64,000 bases of DNA, from positions 16,894,501-16,958,500 of the forward strand of contig CM064417.1 in NCBI GenBank assembly GCA_032690845.1, in the 5' to 3' direction. Both the position numbers and the translations under genes were made by a program. Under the pieces are notes generated by a model. That model saw only the letters and a list, made by a program, of their open reading frames with translations. It was not told the origin of the DNA and ran no database searches. Of the stretch, positions 1 through 9,119 are shown piece after piece. Position 1 is the stretch's first letter. Each line of letters starts with the position of its first letter. This stretch comes from Eleusine coracana subsp. coracana (lineage: Eukaryota > Streptophyta > Magnoliopsida > Poales > Poaceae).

Positions 1-803
1 TTTTCTTCTTCTTTCTTTTTTTTTCATCATGCTCAAGATTGAGAGCAAGTATTTATATTTTTGATAGCCATGCCTTCCATGCAACCAATTGAGAGAGAGT
101 CATAACATGATATTCATGAAGTATTTATTTTGCTAACTTCTGCATAGGAGTTAAGCATATGGTGGTGGGTGAAATGGAATGGTATTGCTATCTCCCGGTG
201 TAGGAGAATTAGCAAATGATGGTGGATGTGTATGTGAATCTTGGCCATAAAAGTATGAAATGGATCTCGCAAAGGTTGCAAGCATTTTAATAAAGCTCAA
301 TGTGAAAACAAGCGGCATATGTGGAAGGTTTTGCAATGAAGTATAACATATGGTCGTGGTAGGAATTTCATCATTGAGGAACTTTTTGATTTTATCATTT
401 TGAAAAACAAAATTTCTGGATGTTAAGCTTCACTTTGGGACAAAGATCATAGCAGCCCTATTCTAACCATATCATGCCTCACGACAACCTAGACTCAGAT
501 CATGTATTTTACAACCACAAGTATTCAAGTTCAAGACAAGCATGTTTAGCCAACAAACTCAAAAGTTAGGAGAGTACTAAGTTGTAAACAAGGACTATGG
601 AAAGATATAAAACAGAGCAATTATTCATCATCTCGACATGAAGGCATGGACATCCCTAGCATGCATGACAACCTATTATTTTGTTCTTTTTAGTTTTGCA
701 AATTTTTATTTTGTTTTTATGAAGGTAATTCTGACAAAGAAAAAGAAAGAAAGGAAAGATACAAGTCACCTTGGCGGGGGTGCTCCCTCAAGCTTGCTTT
801 TGC
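1..803. other. Non-coding retrotransposon-like DNA, no gene
   Basis: No credible gene is visible; only short chance ORFs occur. The stretch lies downstream of the minus-strand retroelement ORF that ends at 804, so it is probably untranslated DNA of the same element. No LTR boundary, TSD or primer-binding site could be placed. Confidence 0.4.
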
Positions 804-2314
804 TCATGGTTGTTGGTTAGGATCAAATCCTCTCCAACGGTAGTAAGCTGTCGTATAAGCGTGGTGTTCTCGTAGCTGCTCCTGGAGGTGACAAAACTGG
901 TCATCACTGTGTTGTTGCCATTCTCTGGTGGTCTGGGCGTGAGTAGCAACGGTGTATTGTATTTCCCCTATTCTCACATCGAGATCATCCATCCTCCTCA
1001 TGAGATCCCTCAATTCCAAACCATAGTCATGATGACTAAAGCCCAAAACTGAGTGATGTCCATCGTGATGTGGAGGCATCCTGATCGACTCGGGGCCTTG
1101 TCCCCATTGTGCACTACTAGATTGTTGCCAAGACAAACCTCTAGTCTCATACTGCTACGGCGTGAACATCCAAGCGGGGTCACCAGAATGTTCTGAGCCT
1201 GCAGTGCAATCATGGACTGGTGGTGTAGTTCTGGCTGCGTTAGTGGAGGCACGCTTCATACTTCTTGTACGTCGATCGACGGACCTGCCAGGCATTCCTT
1301 CTCTCTGCAGTTGTATGGTTAGTTCCCAACAACTATACAAATGATACCCCGGGTTAGGAAGCGGGATTTCGTTTGTATAGCCGGGGTAATAGAACCATCG
1401 GGACCCTTCTTTAATGTGTGACCCTACTCAAGAAATTTATAATCTATCTTGGGATGGGGCTCAGAAATATAATCAAATCTAACATTGGATAAAGCCTTGG
1501 CCCCTACAGCAATACAGGTCACTAAAGAAGTGCATTCAATGGGTCTTGATCCTTTAATATAATCTAACCATTGACCAATCATAGCTTCAACAGGAGTAAT
1601 AAGAATTTTAGCAATTGTAGCAAACAAGACACGCAATTCATCGTTATGGATAGGTCTAGTGTCTTGTCTAGGGAAGCAAGTCATAGCCAACCACCTATGC
1701 CACAGTTGTAGAGTTGGGTTGTGAATATCACTCGTCCTAAGACGATCACAAGAAAACTCCTCCGAAATCCTTTGCCAAAAAGATCCCTTTTCTAAACCCG
1801 TGGTTGCACCTTCTAAGTTAGTGTTGCAATAACTTTTAAACTTAAGAATGACACTAAGTTCTTTCGAGGTGAGACGGTATTCCTTCCCGAACAAGCAGAA
1901 AAGTACCCTGTCATTATCTTTTAGCAAAGTGCACAAAAACTGGATAATTAGGAGGCATGAACCTCCCTCAGTGATGTTTGCAAATTCGGTCCAACATAAT
2001 GCTTTCCAAATAGAAAGGAACTCGGAGTCCATACCTATAGCGGAGAGTAGGTCATCGTCATACGCCCTGGTGTGGACGAAACTACGATTGTGTAGGCGAT
2101 GGTAGACTCGTCTCTCCCGTTCATCCAGTAGCTCGAGGTCGGTGTCGGTGAGAAGAACGTGTGGCCCATCCTCCTCCATGTTGTCCTCAATGGGTGTGTG
2201 CCTCGTTGATTCATCCTCGATGAAGAAGTTTGTGCTCGAGCTGCTGTGTGAATAGTGTGAACTCGAATGCGTCACCCGCTGCATCAATGCCTTAGCCTTC
2301 TTCATCTGCACCAC
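804..2314 (-). pseudogene. Athila/Tat-type retrotransposon ORF1-like protein, degenerate
   Basis: The main open part (2314 to 1424) is 296 codons with a Ser/acidic-rich N-terminus followed by a globular domain. Visible motifs are VYHRLHNRSFVHTR, a W-x-F segment, QFLCTL, LFGKEYRLTSKELSVIL and a WHRWLAMTCF stretch. This layout resembles the Athila ORF1 family found as an extra, often antisense, ORF in plant Gypsy (Athila/Tat) elements; that is from memory of the family. After a stop at 1424 the theme continues in the pieces at 1340-1155 and 1136-804, the last being Gln/His-rich with a coiled-coil-like ELRDLMRRMDDL. The ATG is preceded by a T-rich stretch ending in CAG, which looks like a 3' splice site. 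No gag or pol lies beside it. It may belong to an element nested with the copia element to its right. Function of this family is unknown. Confidence 0.6.
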
Positions 2315-3275
2315 TTAAACAAAAAACACAAAAACAACTCGAATACGGGTTATGGGTTAGCAAATAAAATCTATTGGTTGTGTTGATCTTGCCAAGCTTT
2401 TTCAAAGGACTTGAACCATCCAAAGACAAAGCAAACAAAAAAAAGGAAAATATTTTTGGTGGTTTTTGGAATGACAACTTTGGGAAAGCAATGTGAGAGC
2501 TCAAGAGAAAATGAGTAAAGGAGTGAGTGAAATGAGAAGCGAACTTGGAATGGCAGAACACTCTCCCTTGGGCACTCCATTAATAGGGAAAATCCCAAAC
2601 GGTCAAAAACGACTAGTGCGGAGCCAAATCCAACCGTTGGCAAAAGGCCAAGGTTGGTGGAGGCCATACCCCTTCGGCCGACCGTGGGTGGGTCCCACTA
2701 GTCCCCCACTTTGGCCCATAACTCCCTAATGGCTATATTTTCTGAGCTGCAGGGGTTAGGTCCAAAGTTTCGATAGAATTTTGCTCAAAAATATATTTTC
2801 TCAAAGTTGGAAACCAAAAACTGAATTTTGTATTTTTATTAAACAAAGAAGACAGTTGGAATAAATTCCAACATGCTTGTGTGAAATCCAGATGTGTAAA
2901 TGTAGAGGCAAATTTGAAAGAATCCAAAAGTTTGGAAAAATTTAAATGTGCAACAATTGAGGAAAATAAAATAAAAGATAAATACCAATTTACCTTTGGC
3001 AAGGGCTCGCCAATTTTTAAAGTCCGACGAGCGGGACTTTTCTCCATTGCGTTTAGCTTGATGTTGCGGCGTCCGGTCCTAGAGAAGTGGACGCGGATGG
3101 CTGCACTTCCTTCACTCGCCACACCTTCTTCATCTTTGGTGTGGTCGGTGGCTTTTGGGATTTAACAGGCTGTGGTTTTGCCCACAGTCCCGGCCTCATC
3201 GTAGGTGGATTCTTCTTCTCAAAATGGTACAACAGCTCCTTTGCCATGATCTTCTTCATGTAGAGGATGAGCACT
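2315..3275. other. Retroelement non-coding DNA between two nested remnants
   Basis: There is no convincing gene. The minus-strand ORF at 3274-3053 (73 codons, starting MLILYMKKIMAKELL) may be an N-terminal scrap of the neighbouring Athila-like protein or chance. The border between this Gypsy-like remnant and the copia element to the right is placed near 3276, where the first degenerate element-1 word (GATGGAAGTTTTGTC) appears. The border is approximate. Confidence 0.35.
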
Positions 3276-3359
3276 TCATTGATGGAAGTTTTGTCAATGA
3301 AGTTTCATCACTCCCAGGTTAAAGGGCCCGATGCCCTCATCTTCCCCTAAGTCACCCCT

Positions 3360-3812
3360 TCACTCTTATATTTTCTCTCTCTCTCTCCTTTCCACGAACC
3401 CTAGGCGGCGATTTTGGGTGATTTGAAGATTCAACCAACGAATTTCATCAAGTTTGAGGGGATTCCAATCCTTCCCCATGGAAGTTCCAAGATCGCCATC
3501 AATTTCTTCCTCTCCTTCGCTCCAGGTATGAGCTTTGACCTAGATTTCTTGTTTTAGGTCAATATCTCGCAATGTCTTTGTTTCCTTTGGATAGATTGGT
3601 TCCTTTGTACCTAATCTATCAATTCCTAGAGGCATTTGTGATGTTGCGGTAGGATGTAGAAGTTTCATCGATTTTGGTGCAAACTATAACTGGCAGAAAT
3701 TTCGTCAGAACTTCCGTCGCCTGCAGTTCAATGCACTATTATTGATTACTTCTCAATCCTCTTGGGGCTCATACCTAATCCATTGATTTTTTTTTTCTAT
3801 CACTCTAGGCAG
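3360..3812 (+). promoter_or_regulatory. Putative 5' leader exon and intron of the element 1 3' ORF
   Basis: A CT-rich tract (3370-3390) and an AACCCTAGG motif, both typical of plant 5' UTRs, precede a donor CTCCAG/GTATGAG at 3526. Acceptors lie at 3808 (CTCTAG) or 3812 (GGCAG), 6-10 bases before the ATG at 3819. Element 2 has the same arrangement, and both introns contain CTCGCAATG. The inference is that the 3' ORF is expressed from a separate transcript with a spliced leader. Confidence 0.5.
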
Positions 3813-3818
3813 TTGAAG

Positions 3819-5436
3819 ATGGTCAAAATCAAATATGCATCCAACACGCCTGTGGAGCCGAGTGATGATGAGCAAAATCACTCCTCCTCATCAAGTGAAG
3901 AATTTGTGCCCGTGTCCAAAACAAGGAAGGCCATAGCAACAAGGCAGCGAGGGCAAGGCACTAGTGCAGCTGCTCAGATAGTGACAGTTGAGCAAGGAGG
4001 ATCTCTCCCTCCTAGGAGAGCGAGGGACAAGGGCAAGCGACCGGCCAAGGCAAAGGGCTCCCGGTCTCGCAAAGAAGCAAGAAATAAGTCTTTGAACATT
4101 GTGAGGGACCTTCGAGTCCGTGCACCTAAGTATTCTTTGGATTATGACATCAAAGATTACAAGAAGGATGCAGAAGCTCTTAGTGAGGGGAGAAGGCAAA
4201 ATTATTATGCTATGACAGAGAAGGGAGCAAGTGACTACTAGTTTCTTACATGGTTTTAGTAGGACTATTATATGTCTATGCTCATTGAGAAGAACACGAC
4301 AAACCGGTTGGTTACTCATTAATGGATTGACTGGACGTATATGGCAGACAAGAATGACTCCACCTTCAATGAAATCATTGCATCTTGCAAGGACAAGAAT
4401 GTGTATGACCTCATGGGATTCAGTTATGACTGGAATGAAGAAGTGATTTGTCAGTTCTATTCCACTCTCTACATCGATGCAAGAGGATACTTCTATTGGA
4501 TGACTCAGGGAGTGCAGTATGTGACATCTCCCTCACAGCTAACCACTTATTTTCTTCAGGATGATGATGATGAGAATAGGGAGAAGATCACAAATGAGCC
4601 TGTGATGAAGAAGAAAGACATGGCATTCATTTACTATGAGCCAAGTCCTAATGTGTTTGGCTCAACCAATGGACTTCACAACTTCTACTTCACACTCAAT
4701 AGGATGCTCAGAGTCACCATTGCTCCAAACGCAGGGTATGCTACTTCTCTTATTGAGCACTCGAGGAACATTCTCGCCAGATTTAAGGGTGACGCGGCTC
4801 CTTTTAGTGTCATGGACTTCATTGTTCAAGAGATATACTTCTCCTCTTTAGACACTAGGAGAGTTCTCCCTTATGCACCATACCCTCATGAGAATGATTG
4901 AGTCAGAAACTGGATTGGTGTTTGAGAAGGAATGCAAGCATCTACCTTTAAGGCCAAGAGTGCAACATGAGCTTCGCCCCGCATTTGCTGAACCTGCTGG
5001 TGTTTCTATTACTCAGAGTGTCGGGCTTGCCAGAGCACATGCTGAGCAAGCACAAGCAACAGCAGCAGCAGTGACAAGGACCTCCACCTCTTCAGCTCAG
5101 CCTCCTCTAAAGGATCTTCGACGGCCTTCCTCTCTTATTGTTTCTTTCTTCAAGAGCATTTTCAATGCTTGTTGCTTCAATGCTAAGGAAAATAGGGAGA
5201 ACAAGAGGAGAATCAAGAAATATGTTCGACGCTACAAGAGAGAACAAAGGGCTCAAGGGTGGGAAGTGTCTCCCGATGGCTCTGAGTGTGAGCCGAATGG
5301 TGAGCCACCGGTCTTTCATGATCCTTTTGCAGCTTATGATTGGAACGACACCTCCGCTAGACCATCCTCCGCTCCTCCTCTGGTGCATGAAGCAAGTAAA
5401 GACGAAGATGAGAGCACTGAGGACAATGATGAGTGA
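3819..5436 (+). pseudogene. SIRE-like element 3' ORF (env-position protein), degenerate copy 1
   Basis: The predicted protein starts MVKIKYASNTPVEPSDDEQ. It has a Ser/acidic then Lys/Arg-rich N-terminus (nuclear-localisation-like), a central globular domain, and an acidic C-terminus ending ESTEDNDE. Central motifs are WIDWTYMADKN, DLMGFSYDWNEEVICQFYSTLY, NRMLRVTIAPN and APFSVMDFIVQEI. The C-terminal part has Ala/Gln-rich and basic KRRIKKYVRRYKRE segments. The frame is broken by stops at 4239 and a cluster to about 4323, then shifts frame near 4890-4905. The homologue in element 2 shares the central motifs. The domain resembles what databases call a putative plant transposon protein. It sits where SIRE elements carry an env-like gene, but I see no clear signal peptide or transmembrane segment. 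Confidence 0.65.
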
Positions 5437-5456
5437 TTCCTTCTTTCTTTGCTTAG

Positions 5457-5492
5457 CTCTCTCTCTCTCTCTCACGCGCTCTCTCTCTCTCT
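5457..5492. repeat. (CT)n microsatellite
   Basis: Two CT runs separated by CACGCG lie just after the stop of the element 1 3' ORF. Confidence 0.9.
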
Positions 5493-5518
5493 TTCATTCT
5501 TTTTGGTGTGTTGATGCC

Positions 5519-5534
5519 AAAGAGGGAGAGAAAA
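5519..5534 (+). other. Internal second polypurine tract of element 1
   Basis: A purine run (AAAGAGGGAGAGAAAAG) follows the context GGTGTGTTGATGCC. Element 2 has the counterpart in the same place relative to its ORF stop (minus strand, about 57301-57316). Its conservation suggests a role, perhaps as a second plus-strand primer. Confidence 0.5.
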
Positions 5535-5938
5535 GCGATAAAAAAGTATGTGAGAGGCTCCATTTCTATCTTTTGTAATAGGCTAGTGGTGAACCTATGG
5601 ACAAGTTTATCTTTTCTATGTGCTTGAAAACTATTTGTGAACCTATATTGTAATATGACCACTATGCTTTATGATATTGTGTGGTGCTTGCTAAATGTCT
5701 TGAATTGATGATTGTGTTAAGTGTGTCTTTTGTTCTTCTTGCATTATCACTTATTGTACACTTATACACTATTAGCCACCCCACTTGTTGCAAAATATAG
5801 GGGAAACTCCTTCACTTGTTTTTGTGATTCATGCATACCTTTCGAGGGAGCTCTGCTATATTTTGTTTGTTGTGTCTTTTAATTATCTCTTTATATCCTT
5901 TTTAATCTATTGTCATCAATCACCAAAAAGGGGGAGAT

Positions 5939-7338
5939 TGAAGATGCATCTACGATCCCCTAGTGGGTTTTGGTGTACGATGACATAGGATTAAAATTAT
6001 GCTAACATGTATATGAAGTAAATGTGTAGATAATCAAAACTATATTCAAACCTACATTGTGATATGGTGTTCATCCCTCTACAACAAAAAGAAAATAAAA
6101 AGAACTCATGTGCTTCAAAGTTTAGTTTTTTATTAATTATTTGAATCGTAGGTATGTCGAACTATTAAGAGGGGTAAACCAATCTACTAGAAGGGAATTA
6201 ATATCCTCAAGTCAACCAAAAAGCTTTGAGAAGAAATTAGCCACCAAAAGTCAAAAAGAACCAATCATTTCTAAGCCAAACAGAGAACATGGAAGTTCCA
6301 TGGGGTCTTTCACGTAAGTTCCATCGGTTCAAAATCCCAAGTTCTAGTAACCCGAGAGTTATGAAAGTTCCGTGATGCCAACCACGGAAGTTCCGTCATT
6401 CCTTGGCTTAGTCAAATACATCCCGCATAACGACTCTTTTTGAATCCACGGAAGTTCCGTGGGCAATCGCGGAAGTTCCGTCAGACCCAGAATACACTGT
6501 AACGGCTAATTTTTGGAGTTGCTCTATAAATAACCTACCTCTTCCTCTGTGTGAAGAGTTGGACACTTTAACATTTCACTCCACATTAAGCTAGAGCTCT
6601 TCTCTCTCAGTCATACACTTGTTCTTGACATTCCAATCAATTCTGAGAGAAATCCAACCACAAAAAGCTTGAATCCATCCACTCAAAAGCTTGAACACAT
6701 CTTCTCTCCCCATACAAGATTTGATTTGTCTGTTACTCTTAGAGACTTGGTCTCCTAGATGGCTAGGCGTCGTCTTTGAGCTCCCAACTTATTGTGGTGA
6801 GACGGGGACGTTTGTGAAGATGTGATTCACCTCCAGTGGAAACGAATTAAATGGAGGAAGAAATCCAAGCACGATCTTTGTGATTGCTTGGCGGGGAAAA
6901 GGATTGAGAGAGGCCCGACAACTTTATATGGCTCCTCAACGAGGACGTAGGAAGTAATTAGTATGGTTGCCAAACCTCGGGTTAACTCTTTGTGTATCTC
7001 TTTACTTTTCCCGTATTTGTTTTGTGCTTGTGTATTTCTCCTATTATATTGTGTTTGATCTACTTGTATATTATGTTGTTATAGGTATTAAGGACCTCAT
7101 TGTGCTAGCTTCACCCTCTATCAAGTATTGTATCTCTTTCCGGTCTGTTATCCGCAATTCAATTCAGCACTTATATTCATTTGTCTAGAACGTCTGTCGA
7201 GTGACAGAACTTTCGTTCCACGGAAGTTCCGTTGTTGAGTGATGGAAGTTCCATCAGTCTTTGTCTGATTAGTTATAAGTGTTGTTTTCAGATTTAATTT
7301 TTAGATTACCTATTCATCCCCTCTCTAGGCAACTTTTA
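5939..7338 (+). repeat. LTR of element 1 (3' LTR)
   Basis: The LTR begins TGAAGATGCATC right after the PPT and ends CTAGGCAACTTTTA; element 2's LTR ends with the matching GGCAACTTTCA. Length is about 1.4 kb. A TATA box (TATAAATA, 6525-6532) marks the promoter, with a conserved AACGGCT upstream. U3 carries at least six copies of a near-palindromic word with core AAGTTCC (about 6288-6486), and two more lie near the 3' end of U5 (7215-7257). The final TA instead of CA is probably a mutation. Confidence 0.75.
6525..6532 (+). promoter_or_regulatory. TATA box of the element 1 LTR
   Basis: TATAAATA lies downstream of the word array and is followed by a CT-rich start region. Position and context match the TATA of element 2's LTR. 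Confidence 0.6.
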
Positions 7339-7854
7339 GGCTCCAAGGTAGCTTCATCAGGCAGCGCAGCGGCGGCTCCTAAGCGGCAACCCCGGGCGGT
7401 GCAACGCGAAGGCCCGACCTCGAGTGGTGGCTACCGGCCGACGCGGCGCGACAACCCTAGGCGGAGGGGGCGCCCGGCGCGGTGGCCCCCGGGCGGAGGG
7501 GGCACCCCGGGCTCTCTCTCAGACACGGCCTTAGGGCAGAGACTGCAGCGGCGGCACCCATGGCGTGCGCACCGGTGGAGTGGTGGCTGGCGACGTAGTA
7601 AGGCCAACGAGTGCGTAGTGGTCCTGTTTTTTTTTTATTTTTTAAGAAAATATTTACCGATTGTCAATTCTGGCACCCGACAAACGCTTTGTTGAGTGTT
7701 AGATGGAAAAACTCGATAAAAAAGCGCTTTGCTAACATCTTTTTTACCGTGTGCTCTTTACTAAGTGTTTTATCGCATTGCCGAGTGCATGAGAATTTTA
7801 TTCTTCCCTTACCATACGTACAATATTCCTATAGCTGCTTCATGTCCTGATATA
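7339..7854. other. GC-rich DNA and a CACTA-like terminal fragment, no gene
   Basis: 7339-7610 is very GC-rich with chance ORFs. 7650-7800 has the recurring themes CCGAGTGCATG, TTGAGTGTTAG and CTTTGTTGAG, which resemble subterminal repeats of grass CACTA transposons. No CACTA terminus was found. Confidence 0.3.
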
Positions 7855-8430
7855 CCTGTCCAAGTGGGTCGGGCTAAATGGGCTGGCACGAGGCCCACCT
7901 ATTTTGGCCCGGCCCGGCACGATGCTTGACGGACCGTGCCGGCCCGTGGCCCGTCATGGGCCGTGCCTGGGCCTAGCCACAGGCTCGTCGGGCCGGCCCG
8001 AGCACGACCCGTTTACCGTGGCCCGTCTAGCCCGTGCAATAGCCCGTAAGGCACGGCCCGACCCGGCACGGCCATGGCCTGTCAAATAAAATGATTAATA
8101 TTTCAATATTTACATTAAAAATCAAATTTTTTTAGTTCAAATTTATTGATAGAAAATATTTTTCTACATAAATATTTAAATTTTGGAGAAAAATCACGCA
8201 TATAAATTTTAATCGGGCTTCGGGTCAGCCCGGCCCGAATAGCCCATCAGGCCGACGGGCCAGCCCGGCCCGTGTAAAACGAGCCGTGCCGTGCTTGGGC
8301 TTGGGCACAAGCCCGTCGTGCCGGCATGGCACGACCCGTTAAGCAGACGGGCCGTGCTGACCCGTTAAGCCTACAGCCCGGCCCGTGACGGGCTCGTGCC
8401 GGGCCGGCCCGGAATGGCCCGTTGGGCAGG
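7855..8430. mobile_element. Foldback MITE with GGGCC-rich arms
   Basis: The left arm (from CCTGTCCAAGTGGG) and the inverted right arm (ending GTTGGGCAGG) are long, GC-rich and imperfectly complementary. They are dominated by GGGCCGGGC/CCCGGCACG words. The core (about 8085-8210) is AT-rich. No clean target duplication is seen. It resembles a common grass foldback repeat, probably hAT-derived. Confidence 0.55.
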
Positions 8431-9119
8431 AATAATAATAGATCAGGTGGCAAGCATAAAAAAAAAAGCGAGGCTTAAGATGGACCGACCTGTCAGAATT
8501 GGGCCATGGACCGCATCTGGACCAGGTTTTTGGAGGGAAACGATGAAAGCCCAGCCAGTTTTTGAGGGAAGCCCGGACCAAATTAGAGTGAGGCGGGACA
8601 CCCAAAACCCAGTCCCGCCTTGTTGGCGGGAACCAACAACCTCCCACTTCTCGGTTGCAATGACCACCGTACGCGTGGTCCATAGTACACCGTCATTGCA
8701 ACTATATACACAAGAGGGCATCGCACCATGGATCACGTCCACGGGAAAGGTCCAAAGTCCTAGTGTTCCCGGATATCTCGAGGTCTCGGAACGTTTGCAC
8801 TCAGGTCCTTTTCGTCATATATATTTCTGTTTGAGAAATCGTTTTACCAGGCAATCAGCGCCCTGTATTCTGTCCCATGAAGTATTAGGAAATAAGCAGG
8901 ATGTGGTGGCCCAATCTGTAAACCGTCAAATTGCCTTTCCTACAAGGCGCCGAGTATAAATGCGCACGCGCAAGTCGATTCCTCACTCTTCGAATGCCCC
9001 CCCCCCCCCACCCCACCCGCCTCGGCAGGCGATTCGAACCTCATTCCGCACTGGAAAAACCAAATCGCCGCACCAAAACCTAACCCTAGCCTCTCTCCCG
9101 CTCCCGCCACCGCGCCTCA
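8431..9119 (+). promoter_or_regulatory. ISWI upstream region with E2F-like sites and a hairpin
   Basis: Three E2F-like motifs cluster at 8591-8599 (AGGCGGGAC), 8611-8620 (AGTCCCGCCT, inverted) and 8623-8632 (TTGGCGGGAA, a match to the E2F consensus). Just downstream, an 11-bp perfect inverted repeat (GTTGCAATGAC 8654-8664 / GTCATTGCAAC 8692-8702) encloses an inner CCAC/GTGG pair. A TATA-like CTATATACA follows. The 5' UTR is C-rich with an ACCCTAGCC stretch. E2F control would fit a replication-linked chromatin remodeller; that is inference. Confidence 0.5.

Larger units (their letters stand above)
3276..7338 (+). mobile_element. SIRE-like Ty1/copia retrotransposon, 3' half (element 1)
   Basis: The order on the plus strand is: a CT-rich leader with an AACCCTAG motif (about 3360-3420), a putative leader intron (3526 to about 3810), a degenerate 3' ORF (3819-5436), a CT microsatellite, an internal purine tract (5519-5534), the main polypurine tract AAAAAGGGGGAGAT, and an LTR (5939-7338). 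No pol or 5' LTR is present, so the 5' half is missing. Assignment to the SIRE/Maximus-type group is by comparison with element 2 in this window. Element 2 shares the ORF, the PPT context (CACCAAAAAGGGGGAGATTG) and the LTR ends, and still carries copia RT/RNase H. Confidence 0.7.
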
